Below the pieces are notes generated by a model, which was given only the letters and a program-made list of their open reading frames with translations, had not been told where the DNA came from and searched no databases. Positions 7,946-16,923 of a stretch of 64,000 nucleotides of DNA are shown here, one piece after another; positions within the stretch are counted from its first letter, which is position 1; every line of letters begins with the position of its first letter. The stretch is from contig NZ_BAAAOH010000001.1 in the NCBI RefSeq assembly GCF_039530225.1, forward strand, positions 3,348,001-3,412,000, read 5' to 3'. The stretch is from Microbacterium pumilum. Its GTDB lineage: Bacteria; Actinomycetota; Actinomycetes; Actinomycetales; Microbacteriaceae. A program made the translations under genes and the position numbers.

Positions 7946-8668
7946 ATGACACGAACAGCCACCCTTCCCGACATCCGCCCCGCCGCGCCCACAGCGGGGG
8001 ATGCGACGCGCGTGGCCGTCTCGACGGTGATCTTCACCCTGCGTCGCGACCGCGGCGCCGACCGCGCCTCCGTGGTCATCCCGCTGGTGCGACGCACCCG
8101 CGACCCGCACGAGGGACTATGGGCTCTTCCGGGCGGCTGGCTGGATGTCGCCGAGAGCCTCGACACCGCGGCCGCGCGCACGCTCGCCGAGACGACCGGG
8201 CTCGCTCCGAGCTTCCTCGAGCAGCTGTACGCCTTCGGAGCCGTCGAGCGCTCCCCCAGCCGCGTCGTGTCGATCGTCTACTGGGCACTGCTGCGGTCGG
8301 ATGAAGTCATCGCCGCCGATGCACGCGAGAACGTGCAGTGGTTCGATGCGGCATCCCTCCCCCGGCTCGCCTTCGACCACAACGAGATCGTGGACTACGC
8401 GCTGTGGCGACTGCGCAACAAGGCCGGCTACAGCCGCATCGCCCACGGACTGCTCGCCGACGAGTTCACGCTGGCCCAACTGCGCGAGGTCTACGAAGCG
8501 GTGCTCGGCCGACGACTCGATCCGGCCAACTTCCGCCGTCAGGTCGAGAACTCCGGAAACCTCATCCCCACCGAAAGATTCCGCACGGGCAGCCACCGCC
8601 CCGCCCGTGTCTACCGCTACAACCAGGACGTCGAGCTCGCCGATCGCGGCCCACTCGTCCGACACTGA
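7946..8668 (+). CDS. nrtR: NrtR family transcriptional repressor of NAD synthesis (Nudix-like)
   Basis: A 240-residue protein. Residues about 15-155 are a Nudix domain and residues about 160-235 a winged-helix DNA-binding domain (FTLAQLREVYEAVLGR.LDPANFRRQV). The Nudix box is degenerate: GGWLDVAESL is followed by RTLAETTGL rather than the catalytic REXXEE, as in NrtR proteins that bind ADP-ribose but do not hydrolyse it. The ATG at 7946 was chosen over an in-frame upstream start because AAGGAGGAG lies 11 bases before it. It heads an operon with nadA 12 bases downstream, so autoregulation together with the de novo NAD pathway is likely. A palindrome overlaps its promoter. Confidence 0.9.
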   Translation: MTRTATLPDIRPAAPTAGDATRVAVSTVIFTLRRDRGADRASVVIPLVRRTRDPHEGLWALPGGWLDVAESLDTAAARTLAETTGLAPSFLEQLYAFGAVERSPSRVVSIVYWALLRSDEVIAADARENVQWFDAASLPRLAFDHNEIVDYALWRLRNKAGYSRIAHGLLADEFTLAQLREVYEAVLGRRLDPANFRRQVENSGNLIPTERFRTGSHRPARVYRYNQDVELADRGPLVRH

Positions 8669-8680
8669 AGAGAGCACGTC

Positions 8681-10030
8681 ATGACCGCGACATCCATCAC
8701 CCTCGAGCCTCGACCCGCAGACCCCTCCGTCGACCATGCGATCCAAGCGATCGTGGCGGGCGCGTCGACGGCCGAGACCTGCAACACCGACCTCGCCGCC
8801 GGCCCGTGGAACTTCGACGCGCGGCCGGGGTATGGCCCGGGCTCTTCGATGGGCGACGTGATCCCGGTCGGATCCCCACGGCAGGGCGAGCTCCCGGCCG
8901 AATACCGCGACGCCTCCCCCGACGAGCTGGACGCGCGCGTGCGCGCGGCCAAGCTCGCCCTCGGCGACCGGGTCGTCATCCTCGGCCACTTCTACCAGCG
9001 CGAAGAGGTCATGCGTCACGCCGACTACGTCGGGGACTCGTTCCAGCTCGCCAACGCCGCTGTCGAGCACCCGGACGCCGAGGCCATCGTGTTCTGCGGC
9101 GTCCACTTCATGGCCGAGACCGCGGACCTTCTCTCACGCCCCGAGCAGTCCGTCATCCTGCCGAACCTGGCCGCCGGCTGCTCGATGGCCGACATGGCCG
9201 ACATCGACCAGGTCGAGGAGTGCTGGGAGCAGCTCGCAGACGTCTACGGCGACATGGACACTCCCGACGCAGACGGGCTCGTGCCCGTCATCCCGGTCAC
9301 CTATATGAACTCCTCCGCGGCGATCAAGGGCTTCGTCGGTCGCCACGGCGGCATCGTCTGCACGTCGTCGAACGCGCGGACGGTATTGGAGTGGGCGTTC
9401 GAGCGCGGCCGCCGCGTGCTGTTCTTCCCCGATCAGCACCTGGGCCGCAACACCGCGAAGGCCATGGGGGTGCCGATCGAGCAGATGCCGATGTGGAACC
9501 CGCGCAAGCCGCTCGGCGGCTCGAGCGCGAACGAGCTCGACGACGCGCGCGTCATCCTCTGGCACGGCTTCTGCTCGGTGCACCGTCGGTTCACGGTGGA
9601 GCAGATCGAGCGGGCGCGCGCCGAGCACCCCGGGGTGCGGGTCATCGTGCACCCTGAGTGCCCCATGGCCGTCGTGGACGCCGCCGACGAGTCCGGCTCG
9701 ACGGACTACATCCGCCGGGCCATCGAGGCCGCGACCGAGCCCACCACCTTCGCGATCGGCACCGAGGTCAACCTCGTGCAGCGTCTGGCCGCCGACAACC
9801 CGCAGCACGAGGTCTTCTGCCTGGACCCGGTGGTGTGCCCGTGCTCGACGATGTACCGCATCCACCCGGGCTACCTGGCCTGGGTGCTCGAGGGACTGGT
9901 GGCCGGCGAGGTGCTCAACCGCATCGTCGTGCCGCAGGATGTGGCCGACCCCGCCCGTCTGGCCCTCGAGCGGATGCTCGCCGCCAAGCCGCCACAGGCA
10001 CCCGTCTCGGATTGGCAGAACGCCTCATGA
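8681..10030 (+). CDS. nadA: Quinolinate synthase A
   Basis: A 449-residue [4Fe-4S] enzyme that condenses iminoaspartate with dihydroxyacetone phosphate to quinolinate, the second step of NAD synthesis from aspartate. Visible motifs are ILGHFYQREEV and GDSF, with cluster Cys candidates at residues 167 (LAAGCSMAD), 327 (VHPECPM) and 386 (PVVCPCSTM). The N-terminal extension of about 80 residues fits the longer actinobacterial type. A short AGAGAG lies upstream of the ATG. Its stop overlaps the nadB ATG (ATGA), implying translational coupling. Confidence 0.97.
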   Translation: MTATSITLEPRPADPSVDHAIQAIVAGASTAETCNTDLAAGPWNFDARPGYGPGSSMGDVIPVGSPRQGELPAEYRDASPDELDARVRAAKLALGDRVVILGHFYQREEVMRHADYVGDSFQLANAAVEHPDAEAIVFCGVHFMAETADLLSRPEQSVILPNLAAGCSMADMADIDQVEECWEQLADVYGDMDTPDADGLVPVIPVTYMNSSAAIKGFVGRHGGIVCTSSNARTVLEWAFERGRRVLFFPDQHLGRNTAKAMGVPIEQMPMWNPRKPLGGSSANELDDARVILWHGFCSVHRRFTVEQIERARAEHPGVRVIVHPECPMAVVDAADESGSTDYIRRAIEAATEPTTFAIGTEVNLVQRLAADNPQHEVFCLDPVVCPCSTMYRIHPGYLAWVLEGLVAGEVLNRIVVPQDVADPARLALERMLAAKPPQAPVSDWQNAS

Positions 10031-11760
10031 CCCGTCGACAAGCGCAGGAACCGGAAAGCTCCGACATCCGTGTCCCGAATTCGCCCGCTTCGCGGGGCTC
10101 ATTCCAGAGCATTCCGGGACATGATGCACAGCTTTCGGGACACCAGGCGGCAGGGGATGTCCACGTCGTGGTCGTCGGCAGCGGCATCGCCGGCCTGACG
10201 GTCGCACTCCACGCGGTGCAGAACGGATGCCGCGTCACCCTCGTGACGAAGGACGTGCTCGAACACGCCAACACCCGCTACGCGCAAGGCGGCATCGCGG
10301 GCGTCATGTTCGCCGACGACCGTGCCGAGGACCACATCCGCGACACACTCGTCGCCGGTGCGGGCCTCAGCGACCCCGATGCGGTGCGCGTGCTCGTGGA
10401 TGAGGGCCCCGCCCGCATCCGCGAGCTCATCGCGCTGGGTGTGGCATTCGACCGCGACGGCGAGGGGGCGTTCGTGAAAGGCCTCGAAGCAGCTCACTCC
10501 TACCCCCGCATCCTCCATTCCGGCGGGGATGCCACGGGCACCGCGATCGAGAAGGCCCTCGTCGCGAGCCTCCGGGCGAGCGACGTCCGCGTGATCGAAC
10601 ACGCGTTCCTCATCGACGTCGTGCTTCGCGATGGGCGGGCACGCGGTGTCGAGCTGCTGATCGACGACGCCGTCCGCGAGGTCGTCGAGGCCGACGCGGT
10701 CGTGCTCGCAACCGGCGGCGCGGGTGAGCTGTACGCGCACTCCACCAACCCCGAGGTGGCTACGGGCGACGGCATCGCCGCGGGCATCCGCGCGGGCGCG
10801 GACGTGCGCGACCTCGAGTTCTTCCAGTTCCATCCGACGATCCTGGGTGTCGGCGAGGCGTTCCTCGTCTCGGAGGCCGTGCGCGGCGAGGGTGCGACCC
10901 TCATCGACGAGGGCGGGCGGCGCTTCGCGTTCGATGCGCACCCCGACGGCGAACTGGCCCCGCGGGATGTCGTCGCGCGGGCGATCGCACACCAGATGGA
11001 CGTACAGGGCGGCCGGCCCGTGTTGCTCGACGCGACCGGGCTGCGCCCGACGTATGAGGAGCGCCGGGAGTTCCTGGCGCGGCGATTCCCGACGATCGAC
11101 CAGGCCGTCCGAGCGCGCGGTCTCGACTGGGCGCGGGACCCGATTCCGGTCACCCCTGCGGCCCACTACCTGATGGGCGGTGTGACGACCGATCTCACCG
11201 GCCGGACCACGGTTCCGGGCCTGTACGCCGTCGGCGAAGTCGCTCGCACAGGCGTACACGGCGCCAACCGCCTGGCGTCGAACTCGCTGCTGGAGGGCGC
11301 CGTGTTCGGCGCGCGTGCGGGCGACGCACTCGCGGCCGACACGGCCTCCGGTACGTGGCCGGCGGCCGCAGCCGATGACACGATCACCCTTGCCCGGGGT
11401 TTCGCCGGCGGTCAGGCCGACTCGCACGTCATGCCCTTCTCACGGGCGGCCCTGCAGCAGCTGCTGTGGGAGGACGCCGGGCTCGTGCGCAATGCCGAGG
11501 GCCTCTCTCACGCGGCACGGGTGCTGGCCGTCTGGAACTCGCAGGCGCGTGCGCCGCAGACGGAGAAGGAGTTCGAGGACGAGAACCTCCTCCTCGTCGC
11601 GACGCGACTCGTCGATGCGGCGCTGCGGCGTCGCGAGTCGGTGGGCGCGCACTTCCGGAGCGACGCCTCGAGCGTTGCACCGCTCGCCGGATCGACCAGC
11701 GGCATCAGCCGCGCGTCGAGGTCCGCCGACCCCATCGCCGTCTCCGTCGGAGCAGCCTGA
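10027..11760 (+). CDS. nadB: L-aspartate oxidase
   Basis: A 577-residue FAD enzyme oxidising L-aspartate to iminoaspartate, substrate of NadA. The dinucleotide fold VVVVGSGIAGLTVAL begins near residue 42; the motif HSGGDATGTAIEKAL and the active-site region with GLYAVGEVARTGVHGANRLASNSLLEG are typical. The start is the ATG overlapping the nadA stop. About 40 residues precede the FAD motif, more than usual, and they are encoded by a stretch bounded by a 10-bp inverted repeat (10070-10143), so the extension may come from an inserted small repeat. A later start is possible but no in-frame start with a good ribosome site is seen. Confidence 0.95.
   Translation: MTRRQAQEPESSDIRVPNSPASRGSFQSIPGHDAQLSGHQAAGDVHVVVVGSGIAGLTVALHAVQNGCRVTLVTKDVLEHANTRYAQGGIAGVMFADDRAEDHIRDTLVAGAGLSDPDAVRVLVDEGPARIRELIALGVAFDRDGEGAFVKGLEAAHSYPRILHSGGDATGTAIEKALVASLRASDVRVIEHAFLIDVVLRDGRARGVELLIDDAVREVVEADAVVLATGGAGELYAHSTNPEVATGDGIAAGIRAGADVRDLEFFQFHPTILGVGEAFLVSEAVRGEGATLIDEGGRRFAFDAHPDGELAPRDVVARAIAHQMDVQGGRPVLLDATGLRPTYEERREFLARRFPTIDQAVRARGLDWARDPIPVTPAAHYLMGGVTTDLTGRTTVPGLYAVGEVARTGVHGANRLASNSLLEGAVFGARAGDALAADTASGTWPAAAADDTITLARGFAGGQADSHVMPFSRAALQQLLWEDAGLVRNAEGLSHAARVLAVWNSQARAPQTEKEFEDENLLLVATRLVDAALRRRESVGAHFRSDASSVAPLAGSTSGISRASRSADPIAVSVGAA
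10070..10143. repeat. Inverted repeat bounding the 5' coding extension of nadB
   Basis: GTGTCCCGAA (10070-10079) and TTCGGGACAC (10134-10143) are exact reverse complements, 54 bases apart, with a further CCGGGACAT between them. The enclosed bases encode residues not shared by the enzyme core. This looks like a small palindromic element captured in frame. Confidence 0.5.
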
Positions 11761-12611
11761 TGCTCACGAGAGCGACGATCGATCGCGTGGTCAGCGCCGC
11801 CCTCGACGAGGATGCGCCGTGGGGAGACATCACGAGCGAATACCTCATCGTCGAGACAGCCACGGCGCGCGCGGATCTCGTCGCACGCGAGAACGGCGTC
11901 TTCAGCGGCGGTGACGTCTTCGTGGCGGCCTTCCGCCTCACCGATCCGCGGGTCGAGGTCGAGCTGGTCGTCGAGGACGGCGAATGGTTCGAAGCGGGCG
12001 CCGTGCTGGCGGTCGTCAGCGGCCCCGCCCGGTCGGTGCTCACGGCCGAGCGCATCGGGCTCAATTTCACGCAGCGGATGTCGGGCATCGCGACCCTCAC
12101 GGGTCGCTACGTCGCCGAGGTCGCCCACACCGGAGCGCGCATCGCCGACACCCGCAAGACCACCCCTGGGCTCCGCGCGTTCGAGCGCCACGCCGTCGTC
12201 AACGGCGGCGGCCACAATCACCGCTACTCCCTCTCGGACGCGGTCATGGCGAAGGACAACCACCTTGCTGTGGTGGCGCGCAGCGGGATCTCGGTGACGG
12301 CCGCGCTGCAGGGGGCGATCGCACGACTGCCGCACACGACGCACGTCGAGGTGGAGGTCGATCGTCTCGACCAGATCGAGCCCGTGCTGGCTGCGGGGAT
12401 CGACACGATCATGCTCGACAACTTCTCGCTCGACGACCTGCGCGCCGGTGTCGCGCAGATCGCCGGGCGGGCCACCGTCGAGGCATCGGGCGGCGTGTCA
12501 CTCGCGACCGTGCGCGCGATCGCCGAGACCGGCGTCGACGTCATCTCGGTCGGGGCACTCACGCACTCGGCGCCCGCGCTCGACCTCGGTCTCGACATCC
12601 GGATCTCCTGA
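11760..12611 (+). CDS. nadC: Carboxylating nicotinate-nucleotide diphosphorylase (quinolinate phosphoribosyltransferase)
   Basis: A 283-residue enzyme converting quinolinate and PRPP to nicotinate mononucleotide, CO2 and PPi. Family motifs: EDAPWGDITSE at the start, RIADTRKTTPGLRAFERHAVVNGGGHNHR in the active site, HVEVEVD, IMLDNFS, and EASGGVSLATV near the end. Its ATG shares one base with the nadB stop (TGATG). It completes the aspartate route to NAD encoded here. Confidence 0.97.
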   Translation: MLTRATIDRVVSAALDEDAPWGDITSEYLIVETATARADLVARENGVFSGGDVFVAAFRLTDPRVEVELVVEDGEWFEAGAVLAVVSGPARSVLTAERIGLNFTQRMSGIATLTGRYVAEVAHTGARIADTRKTTPGLRAFERHAVVNGGGHNHRYSLSDAVMAKDNHLAVVARSGISVTAALQGAIARLPHTTHVEVEVDRLDQIEPVLAAGIDTIMLDNFSLDDLRAGVAQIAGRATVEASGGVSLATVRAIAETGVDVISVGALTHSAPALDLGLDIRIS

Positions 12612-12622
12612 AGGCCGCCGCG

Positions 12623-13783
12623 GTGAGCATGCTCTATCTCGACAATGCGGCCACCACACCGGTGCGACCCGAGGTGCTCGAGGCGATGATGCCGTACCTG
12701 ACGCAGTGGTTCGGCAACCCGTCGAGTCACCACACGGTCGGCGAGGCGGCAGCCAATGCCCTGACCGACGCCCGCGCACGGATCGCTCGCATCCTCGGTA
12801 TGCGCACCAGCGACATCGTCTTCACCTCCGGCGGCACCGAGGCCAACAATCTCGCCGTGAAAGGCATCGCGATCGCGGCGCAGCTGTCGCGCGCGGCCAC
12901 GCGTGGCGGACACATCGTCACGTCGCCGATCGAGCACGAGTCGATCATCGAGTCGGTCGACTACCTGACGCGCGTCCACGGCTTCGAGGTGACACGCGTG
13001 CCTGTCGACCGCGCCGCAAAGATCGACCCCGAAGCGCTGGCCCGCGCACTCCGCGATGACACTGCTCTCGTCACGATCGGCTATGCGAACAACGAGGTGG
13101 GCACGATTCAGGATGTCGCCACCCTCGCCGCGATCGCGCACGAGCGCGGCATCCCGATGCACGTCGACGCCGTGCAGGCGGCCGGCTGGCTCACCCTCTC
13201 GGCGAGGGATCTCGGCGCGGATGCCGTGTCGATCGCCGGCCACAAGCTCGGCGCGCCGAAGGGCACGGGACTCCTCGCCATCCGCGGGCGCGTCCCGCTC
13301 GAACCGCTGCTGCACGGGGGCGGACAGGAGCGTGGTCGGCGCAGCGGCACCGAGGACGTCGCGGGAGCGGTCGGGCTCGCCGCGGCGCTCGAGCTCGCCG
13401 AAGCCGAGCGGGAGGAGGCGTCCGCACGCGTCACAGCTCTGCGAGACAGGTTCATCACGCGCGTGCTCGCCCTGGTTCCCGCCGCGCGGCTGACCGGCGA
13501 CCCCGTGCAGCGCCTTCCCGGCACGGCGAGCTTCACGTTCGCGGGCACGAGCGGCGAGGCGATCCTGCTCGAGCTCGAACGCCGCGGCGTGGTGTCGTCG
13601 AGCGGGTCGGCGTGCGCGGCCGGAAGCGACGAACCATCCCACGTCCTCGTCGCCATGGGCATTGCGCCCGAGGTGGCCCAGACGGCGGTGCGGTTCACGT
13701 TCTCACACGCTCAGCACGGGTCGCTGGATGTCGTCGCCGACGCGGTCGCGGCATCCGTCATCGCCGTACAATCGGGCGGGTGA
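12623..13783 (+). CDS. Cysteine desulfurase family protein (NifS/IscS-like)
   Basis: A 386-residue class V PLP enzyme that takes sulfur from cysteine as a persulfide. LYLDNAATTP opens the protein; Lys208 in AGHKLGAPKG is the PLP ligand; Cys331 in SSGSACAAGSDEPSHVL is the persulfide-forming residue; the loop is the longer type I form. In many bacteria such a gene sits beside nadABC and helps assemble or repair the iron-sulfur cluster of NadA; the position here, 11 bases after nadC, argues for that role. The GTG at 12623 was chosen over the ATG at 12629 because AAGG lies about 8 bases before it. Confidence 0.93.
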   Translation: MSMLYLDNAATTPVRPEVLEAMMPYLTQWFGNPSSHHTVGEAAANALTDARARIARILGMRTSDIVFTSGGTEANNLAVKGIAIAAQLSRAATRGGHIVTSPIEHESIIESVDYLTRVHGFEVTRVPVDRAAKIDPEALARALRDDTALVTIGYANNEVGTIQDVATLAAIAHERGIPMHVDAVQAAGWLTLSARDLGADAVSIAGHKLGAPKGTGLLAIRGRVPLEPLLHGGGQERGRRSGTEDVAGAVGLAAALELAEAEREEASARVTALRDRFITRVLALVPAARLTGDPVQRLPGTASFTFAGTSGEAILLELERRGVVSSSGSACAAGSDEPSHVLVAMGIAPEVAQTAVRFTFSHAQHGSLDVVADAVAASVIAVQSGG

Positions 13784-14751
13784 GTCCGTCCCAGGCGCCC
13801 GTCGTCACTGTCATCGTGCCCGGCTTCGACGTGGCGGACTACGCCGACGACGCACTCGACTCGTTGCGGGCGCAGACCCGCGACGACTGGGTCGCGGTGC
13901 TGGTCGATGATGCGTCGACGGATGAGACGGGCCGCATCTTCGATGATGCCGCGGCTGCCGACGCGAGATTCCGCGTCGTTCACCATTCCACGCGGGTGGG
14001 CCTCGGCGCCGCCCGGAACACCGGTCTCGATCTCGTCGAGACGCCGTTCGTCGCGTTCCTCGACGCGGATGACCGGCTCGCCCCCGCGGCACTCGATCGG
14101 CTCGTCGGCACTGTGACCGCGAGCGGCAGCGACTTCGCCGTCGGTGCCTACGTGCGCCTGCGCCCCGATGCCGGCGGCGGCTACACCGCGGGCGTCGTGC
14201 AGCCGTGGGTCGCGGCATCCACGGATCCGGCGCGCACGGCGACAAGTCTGGAGCTGCATCCGGAGGCGAGCGGCAACATCGTCGCGTGGTCGAAGGTAAG
14301 CCGCACGGGCCTCTGGCAGCGCACCGGCCTGCGATTTCCCGTCGGCAAGGCCTACGAGGATCAGATCGTCGCGCAGCAGATGTACACGCTGGCGCGGGCG
14401 TTCGACGTCATCCCGGATGTCGTGGTGGAGTGGCGGGAACGCGCCGACGGGTCGTCGATCACGCAGCACAAGGACGAACTCCCCGTGCTCGAGGACTACC
14501 TCGAGGCCCTCGCGGGAGGGATTGCCATCCTCGACACGGCGGGCTACCCCGCGGCGGCCGCTGCCCGCGTCCGGCTCATCCTCGCGATGGACCTTCCTCC
14601 GCTGATCGCCATCGCCCGCGACCACCCCGACGACGCCTACCGTCGCGCGATCGGCGCGTTCGCGCGGGAGCTGTGGGCACGGGCGGACAAGCCCCCTGCC
14701 GTGCTCGACGAGGCGACCCTTAACGCCCTCGCCGCTGCGCGGCTCTGGTAG
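13780..14751 (+). CDS. Family 2 glycosyltransferase
   Basis: A 323-residue GT-A fold protein. It starts VTVIVPGFDVADYADDALDSL, followed by VDDASTDETG and FLDADDRL, the last carrying the DXD metal and nucleotide-sugar site. The C-terminal third is of unknown fold. It lacks membrane segments, so it acts in the cytosol on a surface polymer precursor of unknown nature. Its GTG overlaps the cysteine desulfurase stop (GTGA), making it the last gene of the NAD operon by layout; a functional link to NAD synthesis is not obvious. A convergent ABC transporter gene ends 52 bases further on. Confidence 0.88.
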   Translation: MSPSQAPVVTVIVPGFDVADYADDALDSLRAQTRDDWVAVLVDDASTDETGRIFDDAAAADARFRVVHHSTRVGLGAARNTGLDLVETPFVAFLDADDRLAPAALDRLVGTVTASGSDFAVGAYVRLRPDAGGGYTAGVVQPWVAASTDPARTATSLELHPEASGNIVAWSKVSRTGLWQRTGLRFPVGKAYEDQIVAQQMYTLARAFDVIPDVVVEWRERADGSSITQHKDELPVLEDYLEALAGGIAILDTAGYPAAAAARVRLILAMDLPPLIAIARDHPDDAYRRAIGAFARELWARADKPPAVLDEATLNALAAARLW

Positions 14752-14802
14752 GGCAGCCGGCGGGCCGGAGGCTGGAGCCGACCGGCCGAGGGGCCCCGGA
14801 CC

Positions 14803-16857
14803 TCAGGCCTCGGGCACCCCGGGCACATCCGGCACGAACGCCGGCGCCCTCGCGCCGGCGCCTCCGCCGACTGCACCGACGGGGTCCAGGACGGTGGGCT
14901 CCGCCGGCGGCCGGTCGGCGCGGCGCTCCGGGTGGTCGGCGGAGGGCTCCGACTGCTCGGCCTCAAGGATGCGCGACGACGCGAGCTGCTCGGCCGCGAG
15001 CTCGGCGTAGAGACCGCCGGCCGCAAGCAGCGTCGAGTGCGTGCCGGACTCGACGATCCGGCCGGCCTCGACCACATGGATCACGTCGGCCGCGATCACG
15101 GTCGACAGCCGGTGGGCGATCGAGAGCGTCGTGCGACCGCGGGCCGCGGCATCCAGCGCCTCCTGCACGACCCGCTCCGACACCGTGTCCAGCGCCGACG
15201 TGGCCTCGTCCAGGAGCAGCACCGGCGGGTCCTTGAGCAGCACGCGGGCGATCGCGATCCGCTGCTTCTCGCCACCCGAGAGGCGGTAGCCGCGTTCGCC
15301 GACGACGGTGTCGTACCCCTCCTCGAAGCTCTCGATCACGTGGTGGATGTTCGCAGCGCGGCAGGCGGCCTCGAGCTCGGCGTCGCTCCCGCCGGGCTTG
15401 GCGTAGCGCAGGTTCTCTCGGATGGTGGCGTGGAACAGATACGTCTCCTGCGAGACGATTCCCACCGCATCGATGATCGACTCCTGAGTGAGCTGACGCA
15501 CGTCCTCCCCTGCGAACAGCACTGCACCGCCGGAAGCCTCGTACATCCGCGGCGTCAGGTACAAGATGGTCGTCTTGCCCGCGCCGGAAGGCCCGACGAA
15601 CGCGACATGCTGGCCGGGATCAGCCGTGAAGGTCACTCCTCGGAGCGTAGGCCGGGCGTCGGCCGCGGCATCCGGATACCGGAATGTGACATCGCGGAAC
15701 TCGATGCGTCCGATCGGACCGGGAGCCGCGTCGACCGAGATGGCATCGGGGGCCTCGCGGATGGCCGGCACGAAGTCGAGGTACTCGAAGATGCGGGCGA
15801 ACAGCGCTTCGGACGTCTGCACGTCGAGCGCCACCCGCATGAGGCCCATGAGCGGCATGAGCAGCCGCGCCTGAACGGTCGTGAAAGCCACGATCGTGCC
15901 CGCCGTGATGGTGTCGGTGCCGCCCGCGATCAGGAATCCCGAGACCAGGTAGATCACGGCAGGAACGCTCGCCATCAGGACCTGCACGACGGCGAAGAAG
16001 CCCTGACCGCTCATCGCGCGGCGCACCTGAAGCCGCACCTGGTTGCGGTTCTCGTCCTGATAGCGAGCCGACTCGGTGCGCTGGCGATTGAACGACTTCG
16101 ACAGCAGGATGCCGGAGACGCTCAGCGTCTCCTGCGTGATGGCGGTGAGCTCGGACAGCGACTCCTGCGTCTCGCCCGCGATCCTGGCGCGTACCTGGCC
16201 GACACGACGCTGCACGATCACGAGGAACGGCATCATCACCACCGCGATGAGCGTCAGGCGCCAGTCGATCAGGATCATCGCGACGAGCGACGCGATCACA
16301 GTCACCAGGTTGCCCAGGATGCTCGTGACGGTGTTCGTGAGCACACCCGAGACACCGCCGACGTCGTTCTGCAGCCGGGACTGGATGACGCCTGTCTTGG
16401 TCCGCGTGAAGAAGCCGAGCTCCATCGCCTGCAGGTGCTCGAACAGTTTCACCCTGAGGTCGCCGGTCACCTGGTTGCCCACGGTGGAAGTGAGGTACGT
16501 CTGCACCACGCCCAGCGCGGCCGACATCAGGAAGAGCGCGATCATGATGGCGACCAGCCGCCAGAGGAGCGGGATGTCGGGGGCCCCGCCGTCGACGGGG
16601 AACAGCGCGTCGTCGAAGATCCGCTGCACGATGAGCGCCGGGACGACCGCGATCGCAGCACCGGCGACGACGAGGAAGCCCGTGAGGATGATCCGCGCGA
16701 GATACGGACGGAAGAGCGCGACGACCCGGCGGCCGAGGTCGGGGATCTTCGGCGCCTGTGCGTTCAGCTTCTTCTGCGCCGCGATGTCGACGCCGCGGAA
16801 GCCCGAGGGTCCGCCTCCGCCGCCCGCTCCGCCGCCGCCGCGCCCTGCCGTGCTCAT
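14803..16857 (-). CDS. ABC exporter, fused permease and ATPase
   Basis: A 684-residue half-transporter. A Gly-rich N-terminus is followed by six membrane segments (residues about 45-340) and an ATPase domain (about 380-620) with Walker A GPSGAGKTT, signature LSGGEKQ, Walker B VLLLDEATSALD and the switch His in IAHRLS. The C-terminal 60 residues are acidic and Pro/Ala-rich without known domain. Half-transporters of this MsbA/LmrA type work as homodimers or with a partner; no partner gene is adjacent. The substrate cannot be told. The start codon lies 7 bases after a TAGGCT box, so its mRNA is probably leaderless. Confidence 0.93.
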   Translation of the reverse strand: MSTAGRGGGGAGGGGGPSGFRGVDIAAQKKLNAQAPKIPDLGRRVVALFRPYLARIILTGFLVVAGAAIAVVPALIVQRIFDDALFPVDGGAPDIPLLWRLVAIMIALFLMSAALGVVQTYLTSTVGNQVTGDLRVKLFEHLQAMELGFFTRTKTGVIQSRLQNDVGGVSGVLTNTVTSILGNLVTVIASLVAMILIDWRLTLIAVVMMPFLVIVQRRVGQVRARIAGETQESLSELTAITQETLSVSGILLSKSFNRQRTESARYQDENRNQVRLQVRRAMSGQGFFAVVQVLMASVPAVIYLVSGFLIAGGTDTITAGTIVAFTTVQARLLMPLMGLMRVALDVQTSEALFARIFEYLDFVPAIREAPDAISVDAAPGPIGRIEFRDVTFRYPDAAADARPTLRGVTFTADPGQHVAFVGPSGAGKTTILYLTPRMYEASGGAVLFAGEDVRQLTQESIIDAVGIVSQETYLFHATIRENLRYAKPGGSDAELEAACRAANIHHVIESFEEGYDTVVGERGYRLSGGEKQRIAIARVLLKDPPVLLLDEATSALDTVSERVVQEALDAAARGRTTLSIAHRLSTVIAADVIHVVEAGRIVESGTHSTLLAAGGLYAELAAEQLASSRILEAEQSEPSADHPERRADRPPAEPTVLDPVGAVGGGAGARAPAFVPDVPGVPEA

Positions 16858-16864
16858 GCGCGCA

Positions 16865-16870
16865 AGCCTA
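16865..16870 (-). promoter_or_regulatory. -10 box TAGGCT, leaderless promoter of the ABC exporter
   Basis: TAGGCT on the minus strand lies 7 bases upstream of the ATG at 16857, so transcription should start at or next to the start codon. Confidence 0.6.
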
Positions 16871-16923
16871 ACCAGCGCCGAGGACGTCGCGGCCGAAGTC
16901 GGGACGCTCGAAGCGAGGGCCGC

